DNA of 64,000 nt from Crystallibacter degradans. GTDB lineage: Bacteria > Actinomycetota > Actinomycetes > Actinomycetales > Micrococcaceae. This document shows, in pieces, positions 1-12,360 of this stretch. Position 1 is the stretch's first letter. Every line of letters starts with the position of its first letter. The stretch spans positions 1-64,000 of the forward strand of contig NZ_JABBCH010000010.1 of the NCBI RefSeq assembly GCF_012952295.1, in the 5' to 3' direction. The notes under the pieces were generated by a model. The model did not search any database. It saw nothing but the letters and a program-made list of their open reading frames with translations, and had not been told where the DNA came from. A program made the translations under genes and the position numbers.

Positions 1-250
1 TTTACTAACAGACACAACACCGGCCCCCGGGAAAACGGGAACCAGCACTGCACTAAATTCAAACCAGGCTAAAAAACATCGCGGCACACCACGGAGGCGG
101 TGCCCCACGACAATAATTCAACCAATAAAATAATTGGTATCAACAAACTTGGCACACTATTGAGTTCTCAAACAACAGGAGCAAACGAATACTTTTTGAA
201 ACTCGAATTCATTGAATTCTTTTATTGTTTCGCTTTTTTTCGCTGCGATG
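1..250 (-). other. rRNA operon leader (5' part of an rrn transcript, mature 16S outside window)
   Basis: Read on the minus strand, this stretch has the features of an actinobacterial pre-16S leader. Positions 151-176 carry GTTGTTTGAGAACTCAAT followed by AGTGTGCC, the antitermination (boxA-type) element seen in mycobacterial and Arthrobacter rrn leaders. Positions 121-138 form a small stem-loop, ACCAAT-TATTTT-ATTGGT. AT content is much higher than in the flanking genes. The mature 16S start is not reached before position 1, so the operon continues leftward out of the window. The identification rests on the leader motif and the promoter just upstream, not on rRNA sequence itself. Confidence 0.8.
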
Positions 251-256
251 TTCATA

Positions 257-285
257 AATTTATTTCATTCGATATCGCTTGTCAA
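257..285 (-). promoter_or_regulatory. Predicted sigma-A promoter of the rRNA operon
   Basis: On the minus strand a consensus -35 TTGACA (285-280) is followed by a 17-base spacer and a -10 TAAATT (262-257). Transcription would start near 250 and enter the boxA-containing leader. It is the only near-consensus -35/-10 pair I saw in the upstream region. The rest of 286-501 is AT-rich and shows no gene; it may hold upstream promoter elements. Confidence 0.75.
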
Positions 286-501
286 ATCGGTGTTTTCCGC
301 GATTTTCCATTCGATAAAGAATGCACCCGCAACAATTTTCAGCGCCCCCGGCTTTTGCATCTAAGCGCACGCCCGAGTTGCTTCCGATTTATCTTGGGAT
401 TTTGTCCTCCTGCTCGCTGTGTCTTTTTCAACTCAGCGGCGGCGACTCAGAAAACAATACACAAGGTTTCGGGCTCCTGCAAATCCGCCCAAATTACCCC
501 T

Positions 502-541
502 CAAAAAAGAAAGGCGGACCCGTCCCTGTGCACGCCGCCTT
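502..541 (-). terminator. Rho-independent terminator of tyrS
   Basis: On the minus strand a stem AAGGCGG (541-535) pairs with CCGCCTT (517-511) and is followed by TTCTTTTTTG. It lies about 70 bases beyond the tyrS stop and separates tyrS from the rRNA promoter on the same strand. Confidence 0.75.
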
Positions 542-613
542 GCTGGCAGCTGACACGGGTACGGGCCCGCCATGTTGGCTTTGCCGGGGATTGTCCCGAC
601 TTGCAGCCGCTGG

Positions 614-1924
614 CTAGGCGGGTACTTCAACCATGGCCAGGGTGCGCTTGCCCCTGCGCATCAGCAAGTACTTGCCGTGCAGCAGCTTTGCAACGTCGAT
701 GACTGCATCCGGATCCGTGATTTTTTCGTTGTTCACATACGCACCACCTTCGGCTACGGTGCGACGGGCGCCGGAATTGCTCGGCACGAGGCCGGAGGCA
801 ACGAGCAACCCAATGATGTTCAGGGAACCGCGGTCCACTGTGGCGCTGGGCAGCTGCGAAGTGGCCGAAACCAATGTGGCTTCGTCCAGCGCTTGCAGCT
901 CTCCCTGCCCGAACAACGCCGCCGAAGCAGCGATCACTTTGTCGGTTGCTTCCTCCCCATGCACCAGCGAGGTCACGTCGTAGGCCAGCACGCGCTGGGC
1001 CTCGCGGGTATGGGCGCGTTCGGCCACTGCCTTTTCGAGCTCTTCGATTTCGGTTCTGCTCCGGAAGGTGAAGACCTTGAGCCGCTCGACAACGTCGGCA
1101 TCGGCCGTGTTCAGCCAGAACTGGTACATCGCGTACGGGCTGCACATTGCGGCGTCGAGCCAGATGGCGTTGCCTTCGCTCTTGCCGAACTTGGTTCCAT
1201 CCGAGTTTGTGATCAGCGGAGTGCCGATGGCGTGGACGGACTGGCCCTCGACCTTGCGGATCAGCTCGGTGCCGCTGGTCAGGTTGCCCCACTGATCCGA
1301 CCCGCCGGTCTGCAGCACACAGCCGTACTGGCGGAACAGTTCCAGGTAGTCCATGCCCTGCAGGATCTGGTAGCTGAATTCCGCGTAGCTGATGCCCTCG
1401 TCGGAGTTCAGCCGGGAGGCGACGATGTCTTTCTTGATCATGGTGCCGACACGGAAGTGTTTGCCAACGTCGCGCAGGAAGTCCAGCACACTCATTGGTG
1501 CCGTCCAGTCCAGGTTGTTCACCATCCGGGCAGCATTCCCGCCCTCGAAGCTGAGGAACCGCTGCACCTGGCCCTGCAGGTAGCCGACCCATTCGGCGAC
1601 GGTTTCCTTGGTGTTCATCGTCCGCTCCGCTGTGGGGCGCGGATCCCCCACCAGGCCGGTGGAACCACCGACCAGGCCGAGGGGCTTGTGGCCTGCCAGC
1701 TGCAGACGGCGCATGGTCAACAGCTGGACGAGGTTGCCCAGATGCAGGCTCGGCGCCGTCGGGTCGAAGCCGCAGTAATACGTGATCGGTTCACCGGCCA
1801 GCAGCTTTTCCAGCTCCGCCTCATCGGTGGAGACGTGGACCAGTCCGCGCCACTTCAGTTCCTGCCATACATTGGCGAAACCGGGGTCATTGCTTTGGGA
1901 ACTCAGAAACGTATTAGTTGACAC
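614..1924 (-). CDS. tyrS: Tyrosyl-tRNA synthetase
   Basis: A 436-residue class I synthetase that charges tRNA-Tyr in the cytoplasm. The HIGH-type motif HLGN is at residues 61-64 and the KMSKS-type motif KFGKS at 245-249. The tyrosine-site segment GGSDQWGN is at about 207-214, and an S4 RNA-binding domain forms the last 65 residues or so. Length is typical. The start is GTG at 1924, only 13 bases after the helD stop, and its ribosome binding site is weak, so it is probably co-transcribed and possibly translationally coupled with helD. A terminator follows, then an rRNA operon on the same strand. Confidence 0.97.
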   Translation of the reverse strand: MSTNTFLSSQSNDPGFANVWQELKWRGLVHVSTDEAELEKLLAGEPITYYCGFDPTAPSLHLGNLVQLLTMRRLQLAGHKPLGLVGGSTGLVGDPRPTAERTMNTKETVAEWVGYLQGQVQRFLSFEGGNAARMVNNLDWTAPMSVLDFLRDVGKHFRVGTMIKKDIVASRLNSDEGISYAEFSYQILQGMDYLELFRQYGCVLQTGGSDQWGNLTSGTELIRKVEGQSVHAIGTPLITNSDGTKFGKSEGNAIWLDAAMCSPYAMYQFWLNTADADVVERLKVFTFRSRTEIEELEKAVAERAHTREAQRVLAYDVTSLVHGEEATDKVIAASAALFGQGELQALDEATLVSATSQLPSATVDRGSLNIIGLLVASGLVPSNSGARRTVAEGGAYVNNEKITDPDAVIDVAKLLHGKYLLMRRGKRTLAMVEVPA

Positions 1925-1937
1925 GGACTCTAAAATA

Positions 1938-4193
1938 TCAGCCTTCGATGCCCGGTGGGATATCGCCCTCCGCCAGAAGACGCAGACGCTGGGTGGGGCG
2001 TGTCATTGCGACGTACAGATCGCCCACCTTGCCGCTGACGCCGTCGAGCAGTTCCGCCGGTTCCAGCAGGACAACACCGTCGAATTCCAGTCCCTTGGCT
2101 TCCTTGGGTCCGATGACCGTGATGTCCTGGTCCAACCCGCCGGCTCCCGCGCCCACGCGGCTTCCGTAGACAGCCGCCAGTTCCTTGCGTGCCTGCTCAA
2201 CACGATGATCCGCCGCGATGACCGCCAACAGGCCGCCGTCGAGGGCGTCGAGCTCCTCGGGCATGACCTCGAGCAGTCTGCCCAGGAGTCCGCCGTCGTC
2301 CACCTTGTCAATGATCGGATCCCAGATACCGTCCCGGACAGCCTTGGGCGCAGAAATCACCAGTCCGGCCGCATTGGCCATGCGCACCGCGGCTTCCGCG
2401 ATTTGCGACGGCGTGCGGTAATTCACCGTCAGCTCTTCCAGCCGCCAGCGGTCCTGGGCAAAGGGCTCAAGGACCTGCTGCCAGGAGTGTGCGCCTGCAG
2501 CGGAGCTCGTCTGTGCGATGTCGCCCACCACTGTGAAGGATTTCAGCGGGCAGCGGCGCATCAACAGCCGCCACTGCATGGCCGAGAGTTCCTGCGCTTC
2601 ATCGACCACGATGTGGCCGAAGGCCCAGGTGCGGTCCGACGCGGCACGTTCTGCCGCGGTGAAGCGGGTCTCCTGTATCTGGTTGTGGGCCGCCAGGTCC
2701 TCGGCGCTGACGAGACCGTCGATCCCGCTTGCCTTTAATGCCTCGTCCAGGTTCACGAGGGACTGCTCGGCATTCGCGACGTCGCGGGCACGCTGGTGCT
2801 CCCGCTGGGACTTGTCGCGGGCACTGGAAACATCCATCGGGCCGAGAAGTTCCGCCGCCTCGTCGAGGAGCGGCACGTCGGCCTCGGTCCACGGCGCCGA
2901 CGGATCACGCAGGAGCAGTGCCCGTTCCGCGTCGCTCAACCGAGGCGCGGCACCTTCGAGGTGCGCGGACTTGCTCAGCAGTTCGCCGATCAGCTGCTCC
3001 GGCGTCAGCGGCATCCAGCACAGGTTCAGGGCCACCCGAACGTCGCGGGAGGTGCGGACGTCTTCCGTCAGGTAGCTGCGGTCCGCATTGTTGCCCGGCC
3101 CGGAGGATTCTTCCAGCGCCTGGGTCAACTGCTCGGTCAGTTCGCGCAGCAGGATTTTCACGAAGGTCGTTCGGGCCTCGTTGTGCGGCTTGCCGGTGGA
3201 CCGTGCCCTGTCCCGTGCCCGGGCCACCTGCTTGGGAGTCAGCGTCAGGATGGTGCCCTCGACGTTGAGCTTGCGCGGGCCCGCCGGGAGGCGCTGCCGG
3301 TTAGCCACCGCCCGCGCCACTACCTTGGCCATGGACGCGCGGCCCTTGAGTTCGGCGACGGCCTGGTCGCTTTCCGGCACGGCGTTAATACCCGGCATGA
3401 GTTTGCCCAGGGTGGACATCACCACACCGGTCTCCCCGAGTGACGGCAGTACGCGTTCGATGTACTTCATAAAGGAGTTCGACGGCCCCACCAGCAGGAC
3501 GCCGGCGGACTTCAGCCGTTCCCGGTGCATGTACAGCAGGTACGCCGCGCGGTGCAGAGCCACGGCGGTCTTGCCCGTCCCCGGCCCGCCCTGGACTACC
3601 AAGACGCCCGGCATGGGACTGCGGATGATGCGGTCCTGCTCGGCCTGGATAGTGCCGACGATGTCCGACATCTGCCCGGTGCGTTTCGAGTTCAGCGCCG
3701 CCAGCAGAGCGCCCTCGCCCTGCAGGTTGCCCGAATCGAGCATCGACGCGTCCAGTACGTCGTCCTCAACGGCTTTAACGTCCCGGCCCTTCAGGATCAG
3801 ATGCCGGCGCCGTCGTACGCCTTGGCGTTCGAAGGCCGTGGCCTGGTAGAAGACTCCGGCCTCTGGCGCGCGCCAGTCCACCATGAGCCGCTGCAGATCA
3901 GCCGTGCTCAGGCCGATGCGGCCGATGTAGCGGGACTCACCGCTGTCCAGATCCAGTCGTCCGAAGACAAGCCGGTCATCCACGGCGTTGAGCTGGGCGA
4001 GCCTGTCCTCGTACATGCTGGCAAAGGCGTCACGTTCAGAAATATTCTGCATCGTGCCTACTGCACCACCGCTGCGGACCCGGTCCAGCTGCTGCTGCTT
4101 TTCGGTGCGCAACTCATCCAGACGCTGGTACAAACCCGCGACATAGTCCCGCTCGTGTTCAAGTTCCGTGTGTGCCGAAACTGCTTCCTGCAT
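1938..4193 (-). CDS. helD: HelD/HelR-type RNA polymerase-associated ATPase (UvrD-like superfamily 1)
   Basis: A 751-residue SF1 helicase-like ATPase. The N-terminal 75 residues are charged and helical (LEHERDYVAGLYQRLDELR), the coiled-coil arm typical of HelD. Walker A GGPGTGKT is at 202-209; the Walker B/motif II region reads VVDEAQELS and is followed by VVGDIAQ. The C-terminal motif VAMTRPTQRL is the UvrD-type motif VI. Known HelD proteins bind RNA polymerase and recycle stalled enzyme; actinobacterial HelR relatives contribute to rifamycin tolerance. I chose the ATG at 4193 because GGGAGGA lies 7 bases upstream; an in-frame TTG at 4211 lacks a site. Cotranscribed with tyrS. I saw no clear rifamycin-response palindrome upstream. 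Confidence 0.88.
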   Translation of the reverse strand: MQEAVSAHTELEHERDYVAGLYQRLDELRTEKQQQLDRVRSGGAVGTMQNISERDAFASMYEDRLAQLNAVDDRLVFGRLDLDSGESRYIGRIGLSTADLQRLMVDWRAPEAGVFYQATAFERQGVRRRRHLILKGRDVKAVEDDVLDASMLDSGNLQGEGALLAALNSKRTGQMSDIVGTIQAEQDRIIRSPMPGVLVVQGGPGTGKTAVALHRAAYLLYMHRERLKSAGVLLVGPSNSFMKYIERVLPSLGETGVVMSTLGKLMPGINAVPESDQAVAELKGRASMAKVVARAVANRQRLPAGPRKLNVEGTILTLTPKQVARARDRARSTGKPHNEARTTFVKILLRELTEQLTQALEESSGPGNNADRSYLTEDVRTSRDVRVALNLCWMPLTPEQLIGELLSKSAHLEGAAPRLSDAERALLLRDPSAPWTEADVPLLDEAAELLGPMDVSSARDKSQREHQRARDVANAEQSLVNLDEALKASGIDGLVSAEDLAAHNQIQETRFTAAERAASDRTWAFGHIVVDEAQELSAMQWRLLMRRCPLKSFTVVGDIAQTSSAAGAHSWQQVLEPFAQDRWRLEELTVNYRTPSQIAEAAVRMANAAGLVISAPKAVRDGIWDPIIDKVDDGGLLGRLLEVMPEELDALDGGLLAVIAADHRVEQARKELAAVYGSRVGAGAGGLDQDITVIGPKEAKGLEFDGVVLLEPAELLDGVSGKVGDLYVAMTRPTQRLRLLAEGDIPPGIEG

Positions 4194-4343
4194 TATGTGT
4201 TCCTCCCGCAAAGGCAGAGCGTCAATCTTACAGTGCCCGGCCTGAAATTACATGAATGCTCACGTCAGCGCCGCAACACGACGACGGAACCGGAGGGGTT
4301 CCAGAGAAGATCCGGAATAGACCCGGTGGGATGCCGGATGTAA

Positions 4344-4883
4344 TTACTCGCGGACCAACGAGCGGATCCGGTGGCCTGCCAGTGCCGCGCGTCCGCGCAG
4401 GCCCGTCAGTTCCAGTACGACGCCGAACCCGGAAACCTGCACTCCGGCCCGTTCGAACAGCCGGCAGGCCGCGCCGAGGGTGCCGCCGGTGGCCAGCACA
4501 TCGTCAAGGATAAGTACGCGCATGCCGGGCTTGAGATCATCGGCATGCAGTTCAAGCGTCGCCGTACCGTATTCGAGGGTGTAATCCTCCGAGTAGACCT
4601 TCCGCGGAAGTTTGCCCTTCTTCCGTACCGTCACCACGCCTTTGCCTGATGCATACGCTCCGGCGGCTGCCAGCAAAAAGCCGCGGGCTTCGATGCCGGC
4701 CACGGCGTCGAACTGCCCTTCGAAGGGGTCGATGAGGGCATGCACGATGGTGCGCAGTGCGGGACCGTCCGCAAAAACGGGCGTGAGGTCCCGAAAGACA
4801 ATGCCTGGTTTCGGGTAGTCGGAGACGGTGGCCGAAAGCCGGCTGATGACTGACTCCGCGGACTCTGAAGCTCGTTCACTCAC
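4344..4883 (-). CDS. apt: Adenine phosphoribosyltransferase
   Basis: A 179-residue purine salvage enzyme converting adenine and PRPP to AMP. The PRPP-binding motif VLILDDVLATGGT occupies about residues 124-136, and the adenine-recognition segment IEARGFLLA is at about 63-71. Length is normal for bacterial APT. The start is GTG at 4883. There is no Shine-Dalgarno sequence, but TATGGT sits exactly 6 bases before the GTG, predicting a leaderless mRNA. It is separated from helD by about 150 bases containing only a weak inverted repeat (ATCCGG...CCGGAT). Confidence 0.95.
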   Translation of the reverse strand: MSERASESAESVISRLSATVSDYPKPGIVFRDLTPVFADGPALRTIVHALIDPFEGQFDAVAGIEARGFLLAAAGAYASGKGVVTVRKKGKLPRKVYSEDYTLEYGTATLELHADDLKPGMRVLILDDVLATGGTLGAACRLFERAGVQVSGFGVVLELTGLRGRAALAGHRIRSLVRE

Positions 4884-4889
4884 CCCATT

Positions 4890-4895
4890 ACCATA
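4890..4895 (-). promoter_or_regulatory. -10 element of apt (leaderless start predicted)
   Basis: TATGGT on the minus strand, 5 of 6 matches to TATAAT, then 6 bases to the GTG. There is no good -35; that zone is overlapped by the GTCATCCC repeats. Confidence 0.6.
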
Positions 4896-4912
4896 CCGGC
4901 CGCTGGCCTGCA

Positions 4913-4936
4913 GGGATGACGGGATGACGGGATGAC
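4913..4936 (-). repeat. Three perfect tandem 8-bp repeats GTCATCCC upstream of apt
   Basis: On the plus strand GGGATGAC is repeated three times without interruption. The array spans about -30 to -53 relative to the apt start, where a -35 or activator site would lie. It may be a microsatellite or an operator; nothing else distinguishes the two. Confidence 0.7.
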
Positions 4937-4997
4937 GGCCGTGCGTGGGTAGACACCTGCCGGCTCCGTCCGGCTCAGATTACCCGCCGCCCGGCTT

Positions 4998-5642
4998 TTA
5001 TCCGTCCGCGCGGCGGCGGGGTTTGGCCGCGCGGTAGGGCGAGACGGTCTTTTCCCCCTCCAGCCAGAACCGCCAGGGGTAGCTATCGGTCCCGCCCTCA
5101 CCGCTGACCCCCACCCGGGGCCCGCTGCGCACATGGGCCGGCGGAGCGGGCGTGGCAGGTAGCCGGAGCTCGAGTTCACCGGGGACGAAGGCCCGGCCGT
5201 TATCCGCCAGGGTAAGCCCCAAGGCCTGCGCAAGGCGGCCCGGTCCGCGAGCCAGCTCGGTATCGTTTTTCGCCGAGGTACGACGGCGGTACGCCAGTTC
5301 GCGTCCGTGGGTCACCTCCCCGGCGCGGATCAGTACACCGGTAGCTATACCGGCGTGGCCGCAGACAATGTTGACGCAGTGGTGCATCCCGTAGGTGAAG
5401 TAGACGTAGATGTGGCCGGCCGGGCCGAACATGGCCTTGTTCCGGTTGGTCTGGCCGCGGAAGGCATGCGAGCCCGGGTCTCTTTCGCCCAGGTACGCCT
5501 CCACCTCGGTGATCCGCACGCCCACGGCGCCCTCCGGCGTCGTCCGGAGCAGCTGCGCACCGAGCAGGCCCGGAGCCACTTCATCGGCCGGACGTGCGAG
5601 CCATTTCAGCAGTGCTCCCGGGATGGCGGGGACAGTCTCCAC
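4998..5642 (-). CDS. DNA-3-methyladenine glycosylase, AAG/MPG family
   Basis: A 214-residue monofunctional base-excision glycosylase removing 3-methyladenine, hypoxanthine and related lesions. The diagnostic segment [20 protein letters not shown] near the N-terminus contains the catalytic Glu of this family, and [11 protein letters not shown] follows in the active-site wall. Length fits bacterial AAG (about 200). I place the start at GTG 5642, which overlaps the stop of the upstream SRPBCC gene by one base (TAGTG). The reading frame stays open far upstream, but that part lies wholly inside the SRPBCC gene. Translational coupling with that gene is likely. Confidence 0.9.
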   Translation of the reverse strand: METVPAIPGALLKWLARPADEVAPGLLGAQLLRTTPEGAVGVRITEVEAYLGERDPGSHAFRGQTNRNKAMFGPAGHIYVYFTYGMHHCVNIVCGHAGIATGVLIRAGEVTHGRELAYRRRTSAKNDTELARGPGRLAQALGLTLADNGRAFVPGELELRLPATPAPPAHVRSGPRVGVSGEGGTDSYPWRFWLEGEKTVSPYRAAKPRRRADG

Positions 5643-6640
5643 TACGATCCGGCGCTGCCGGCCATCCGGCGGTAAAAGTGCGTCAAGGCATCCCGGTGAT
5701 GCGCGGAAGGATGGATTTCGGCCCCGGAGAGGTGCAGGGCCAGCGCATCGAGCCGTTCGTGCCATAGCGCCAGGAGTTCGGCGGCGCTGGCCTTCGAGCG
5801 CAGTCCATGGCGGAGTTTCAGCAGTGTCTTGCCGCCGGAGTTCTCCAGCATCCAGCGCACGGAACTCTGCTCCACTTCCGGGCTGCACCAGCTGTACTCC
5901 AGCGTCTGCTCGTTCAGGACGTTCGTTACGTCGCCGCGCATGCTGAAGGTCTCGAAGTCCAGCCGGACGCTTCCGCCGACCTGCAGCTGCAGGGCTCCGG
6001 GTGCGAGCCATTTTCCGAACATGTCCGGCTCAGTCAGAGCCTGCCAGACCGTTGACCGGTCCGCGCCCAGCAGCCGGTCAAAGTGGACGCAGTCGTGGCC
6101 GGAGTCCTTGCCGAGGGTGCCCATGGTGTGCGACAGCGAGTACTCGCGCGCGTAGGCTTCCCGCAGCTTGCTCCAGCGGTCAGGCTGCGGCTGCGGTGTC
6201 CGTCCGGCCGCCACGTCCTCGAACGCGTCCAGGATGGTTTCCCAGCCCGCGGCACCTTCGGTCAGGAACGCTTGGCTCTCGGAGCGCGCGCGCAGCTGCA
6301 CCAGCGTGCCGCCGTTGCTGTTGAGCATCCGCCACTCGAGCACGGACTCATTGTCCAGCTCGTCCTCCCAGGTGATCTGCAGGCTCAGCGGCGCGTTCAG
6401 CTGCAGCACGCTGCCGGTGACCGTGCCCCCGACCTCCAGTTCGTAAGGCTGGCCCTGTTCCCATCCGCCGATCAGGTTCCCCAGCCATTTGGCCACATGT
6501 TCCGGCTCGGCCAGCAGGCTCCACAAGTAGCTGTGCGGATAGTCGAGCTGGCGGTCAAAGGCCAGCACATAGTCGGACGCGATCCGTTCGATCCGTCCGG
6601 ACGGAACTACTTTCTCATCCTGCGGGCTCAGCGTGGTCAT
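5642..6640 (-). CDS. Tandem two-domain SRPBCC (AHSA1-like) protein
   Basis: A 332-residue cytoplasmic protein made of two SRPBCC/AHSA1-like halves. Domain 1 covers about 22-165 and contains [20 protein letters not shown]; domain 2 covers about 195-300 and contains [20 protein letters not shown]. Each has the W...L..P......W signature of the START/Bet v1-like fold. Single-domain relatives bind hydrophobic ligands or resemble the Aha1 C-terminal domain; the ligand here is unknown. ATG at 6640 is chosen for GAGGAAG 7 bases upstream. It is followed immediately by the glycosylase gene. Duplication followed by fusion is inferred. Confidence 0.75.
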   Translation of the reverse strand: MTTLSPQDEKVVPSGRIERIASDYVLAFDRQLDYPHSYLWSLLAEPEHVAKWLGNLIGGWEQGQPYELEVGGTVTGSVLQLNAPLSLQITWEDELDNESVLEWRMLNSNGGTLVQLRARSESQAFLTEGAAGWETILDAFEDVAAGRTPQPQPDRWSKLREAYAREYSLSHTMGTLGKDSGHDCVHFDRLLGADRSTVWQALTEPDMFGKWLAPGALQLQVGGSVRLDFETFSMRGDVTNVLNEQTLEYSWCSPEVEQSSVRWMLENSGGKTLLKLRHGLRSKASAAELLALWHERLDALALHLSGAEIHPSAHHRDALTHFYRRMAGSAGS

Positions 6641-6774
6641 CGTCACTTCCTCGGCTCGTGGGCTCCGGCTGCATCTCTGTTTCACAAACTACCCCAAAGA
6701 CGGAAGTTACTGGCCGGTAACTTCGGTTTGGTGAGAGCGACGAAGGGCAGAAGCAAGGGTGCCCACGGACAGAG

Positions 6775-6825
6775 AACGACGGCGGGTCCGCATCTGCTCG
6801 CTGCAGGTGCGGACCCGCCGTCGTT
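6775..6825 (-). terminator. Long perfect hairpin downstream of argH
   Basis: The 18-base arms 6775-6792 (AACGACGGCGGGTCCGCA) and 6808-6825 are exact complements around a 15-base loop. It follows the argH stop by 18 bases. There is no U-tract on the minus side, so termination may depend on the stem alone or on Rho. The outer arm matches the hairpin at 17354-17393. Confidence 0.75.
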
Positions 6826-6843
6826 AGCAGGTTGTTACGGGTG

Positions 6844-9476
<2,633 letters not shown>

Positions 9477-9515
9477 TTAAGGGTGCTCCTATTGGTTTGC
9501 AGGAATGGTACGTTT

Positions 9516-10037
9516 TCAGGTCTGGCTGTTGCGGGCGGGTTCGTCCGCGAACTGCAGGAAGCGGGCGGCCAGGTCGGCGCCGCCGTCGGGGTCCCTGGTC
9601 ACCAGCAGCACGGTGTCGTCGCCGGCAATGGTGCCCAGCACGGAGGGCATGACGGAGTGGTCGATGGCCAGGGCCAGGAAGTTCGCGGCTCCGGGCGGAG
9701 TCCGCAATACCACCAGGTTGCCGGAGGCCTCGGCGGTGACCAGCAGGTCCGCGCACAGTTTGGCCAGGCGGGCGTCCAGAATCTCCTGGGTAATGCCCGC
9801 CTGCGGGACGCGTTCTCCCCCTTCGGACCTGACGGCGTAGACCAGCGCGCCGTCCTGGCTGCGCACGCGCACCGCACCGAGTTCCACCAGGTCCCGGGAC
9901 AGGGTTGCCTGCGTCACCTGGACGCCCTCAGCGGCGAGCAGGGCCGCGAGTTCCGCCTGCGAGCGCACGGACTGCCCGGTCAGGATCGCGGTGATGCGGG
10001 CCTGGCGGGCGGTCTTGGTGGTGGGCATGCTGGTCAC
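9516..10037 (-). CDS. argR: Arginine repressor ArgR
   Basis: A regulator of about 173 residues. The N-terminal winged helix contains the SRDL recognition segment ([18 protein letters not shown]). The C-terminal oligomerisation and arginine-binding domain contains [12 protein letters not shown], with the two Asp residues that contact arginine. I favour GTG at 10037 because AAGGA lies 10 bases upstream; ATG at 10028 is the alternative. It is encoded inside the operon it presumably represses, through the ARG-box-like sites upstream of argC. Mature ArgR acts as a hexamer. Confidence 0.93.
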   Translation of the reverse strand: MTSMPTTKTARQARITAILTGQSVRSQAELAALLAAEGVQVTQATLSRDLVELGAVRVRSQDGALVYAVRSEGGERVPQAGITQEILDARLAKLCADLLVTAEASGNLVVLRTPPGAANFLALAIDHSVMPSVLGTIAGDDTVLLVTRDPDGGADLAARFLQFADEPARNSQT

Positions 10038-10060
10038 GGCCGGGTGTTCCTTCAGCGCCT

Positions 10061-11023
10061 TCAAGAAATCTTCTGCAACGGTGCCAGGCCGGCCTTGTCC
10101 ATCAGCCAGGTCATCAGCGCCTTCTGCGCGTGCAGCCGGTTCTCGGCCTCGTCCCACACCACGGACTGGTCGCCGTCGATTACGTCGGCCGCGATCTCGT
10201 AGCCGCGGTAGGCCGGCAGGCAGTGCAGCACAATGGCGTCCGGCGCGGCCAGCTTCATCGCCGCTGCATCCACCGAATAGTCCTTGAACAGCTCAAGCCG
10301 CTGGGCCTTTTCCTCTTCCTGGCCCATGCTGACCCAGGTGTCGGTGGCGACGACGTCGGTCCCTGCCAGTGCCTCGGCCGCATCGGAGGTAACCAGCACC
10401 GAGCCGCCGGTTTCCGCGGCGCGGGCCTCGGCTTCGGCGACGACGGCGGCAGCGGGCAGGTAGCCAACGGGTCCGCCTATCCGCACATGCATGCCCGCCG
10501 TGACGCCGGCCAGCAGGTAGGAGTTGGCCATGTTGTTGGCCGCATCCCCCAGGTATGTCATGGTCAGGCCGGCGAGTTCGCCCTTGTGTTCCCTGATGGT
10601 GAGCAGGTCCGCCAGCAGCTGGCATGGGTGGTAGTCGTCGGAGAGCGAGTTGATTACCGGCACGCGTGAGATGGCGGCCATCTCCTCAAGTCCGGAGTGG
10701 GCGTAGGTGCGCCAGACCACGGTCGAGACCATGCGCTCCATAACCTTGACGGTGTCCGAAATGGACTCCTTGTGGCCCATCTGGGATTCGCCCGGATTGA
10801 TGATCAGCGGCACGCCGCCCAGATCCGCGACGCCGGCGGCGAAGGACAGCCGGGTCCGGGTGGAGGTCTTGTCGAAGATGACCGCCACGGTCTTGCGCGC
10901 AGCCCCGTCCGCGGCATACGGCTGGTAGAGGTAGGGCGACTCCTTCAGCTGCGCCGCCAGGTCCAGCACCGAGAGCTGTTCGGCCGGGCTCAGATCGGTG
11001 TCTTTGAGGAAGTGGCGGATCAT
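10061..11023 (-). CDS. argF: Ornithine carbamoyltransferase
   Basis: A 320-residue transcarbamylase making citrulline from ornithine and carbamoyl phosphate. The carbamoyl-phosphate loop STRTR is at about residues 53-57 and the ornithine-site HCLPAYRG near 270. Length is typical of the anabolic enzyme. Its ATG overlaps the argD stop (ATGA), indicating coupled translation. Confidence 0.96.
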   Translation of the reverse strand: MIRHFLKDTDLSPAEQLSVLDLAAQLKESPYLYQPYAADGAARKTVAVIFDKTSTRTRLSFAAGVADLGGVPLIINPGESQMGHKESISDTVKVMERMVSTVVWRTYAHSGLEEMAAISRVPVINSLSDDYHPCQLLADLLTIREHKGELAGLTMTYLGDAANNMANSYLLAGVTAGMHVRIGGPVGYLPAAAVVAEAEARAAETGGSVLVTSDAAEALAGTDVVATDTWVSMGQEEEKAQRLELFKDYSVDAAAMKLAAPDAIVLHCLPAYRGYEIAADVIDGDQSVVWDEAENRLHAQKALMTWLMDKAGLAPLQKIS

Positions 11024-12360
11024 GGCGTGTCCTTCGGGGCGTCGGCGTTGGGGGCAGCTTTTTCAGTTGCGGCTTCGGCCGCAGCTTCGGCGGCCGCTGC
11101 CAGAATGGCGGGCAGCGCCTGGATAAAGGCGTCGGCCTGCCCCCCGGTGAGGATCAGCGGCGGAGCGAGGCGAAGCGTACGCGGACCGGGGTTGTTGATA
11201 ATGAAGCCGGCCTCCAGCGCGGCGCGGACGGCCAGTGCGGCAACCTCCTCGGCCAGATCGAAGCCGATCAGCAGGCCCTCGCCGCGGACCTCGGTGACGC
11301 CGTCGATACCGGCCAGGGCGGTGCGAAGCTGCGCGCCGACGTCGTTCGCATGCTGCAGCAACTGCCGGGCCTCGATCGAGTGCAGCGTGGCCAGCGCGGC
11401 GGCGGTTGCCACCGGGTTGCCGCCGAACGTGGTGCCGTGCTGGCCGGCGGTCAGCAGCGTGGAAACCTGCTCGCCGAACGTCACCATGGCGCCGATGGGG
11501 AACCCGCCGCCCAGGCCCTTGGCCAGGGTCATGGCGTCGGGCAGGATGTCCTCGCCGCCGGCCACGCTGCCCTGGTAGGCGAACCAGTTGCCGGTGCGTC
11601 CCACGCCGGTCTGGACTTCGTCCAGGATCAGCAGCGCCCCGGCCTCGCGGGTGATTTCGCGGGCGGCCTTGAGGTAGCCCGGCGGCAGCGGACGCACCCC
11701 CACTTCGCCCTGGATCGGCTCAAGAACGACGGCGGCAACGGTTCCGTCGACCGCGGCGCGCAGCGCATCCACGTCGCCGAAGGGGATATGCTCCACGCCG
11801 CCGGGCAGGGGCTCGAACGGTTCGCGGTAGGCCTGTTTGGCCGTCAGCGCCAGCGCGCCCATGGTCCGGCCGTGGAAGGCACCGTCCAGGGCGATGATCC
11901 TGTTCCGCGTGGCGGTGGAGTTGCGGCGGGCCAGCTTGAAGGCCGCCTCGTTGGCTTCGGTGCCGGAGTTGGCGAAGAAGACCTTGGAACCGGCCGGGGC
12001 GTGCGCCAGCTCCAGCAGCTTTTCGGCCAGCGCGATCTGCGTCGGGCTGGTGAAGAAGTTGGAAATATGGCCCAGTGTGGACAGCTGGCTGGAGATGATG
12101 CTGGTGATAAACGGGTCAGCGTGGCCCAGGGCGTTCACGGCGATGCCGCCGAGCAGGTCCAGGTATTCCTTGCCGTCGGCGTCCCAGACGGTGCAGCCAT
12201 TGCCGCGGACCAGCACGCGCTGCGGCGTGCCGAACACGCCCATCAGGGACTGGTTGTAGCGGGCCAGCAGTTCCTGGTTGTGCAGCCCGTCGAGGCTGGC
12301 CAGCTCCGACGCCGAGCCGGTGGCCGGCTGTGGTGTTGCCTGTTGGATTGCCTCGCTCAT
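11020..12360 (-). CDS. argD: Acetylornithine aminotransferase
   Basis: A 446-residue PLP-dependent class III aminotransferase that converts N-acetylglutamate semialdehyde to N-acetylornithine. The PLP lysine lies in [11 protein letters not shown], and the cofactor-binding Asp in LILDEVQTG. The first 30 residues and the last 25 (Ala/Glu-rich, ending NADAPKDTP) extend beyond the usual core of about 400. It overlaps argB and argF by 4 bases each. Confidence 0.96.
   Translation of the reverse strand: MSEAIQQATPQPATGSASELASLDGLHNQELLARYNQSLMGVFGTPQRVLVRGNGCTVWDADGKEYLDLLGGIAVNALGHADPFITSIISSQLSTLGHISNFFTSPTQIALAEKLLELAHAPAGSKVFFANSGTEANEAAFKLARRNSTATRNRIIALDGAFHGRTMGALALTAKQAYREPFEPLPGGVEHIPFGDVDALRAAVDGTVAAVVLEPIQGEVGVRPLPPGYLKAAREITREAGALLILDEVQTGVGRTGNWFAYQGSVAGGEDILPDAMTLAKGLGGGFPIGAMVTFGEQVSTLLTAGQHGTTFGGNPVATAAALATLHSIEARQLLQHANDVGAQLRTALAGIDGVTEVRGEGLLIGFDLAEEVAALAVRAALEAGFIINNPGPRTLRLAPPLILTGGQADAFIQALPAILAAAAEAAAEAATEKAAPNADAPKDTP

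Noticed and set aside
4194-4343. Rifamycin-associated element upstream of helD
   Set aside because: I looked for the GGGCTTGC-type palindrome and saw none; only a weak ATCCGG inverted repeat is present.
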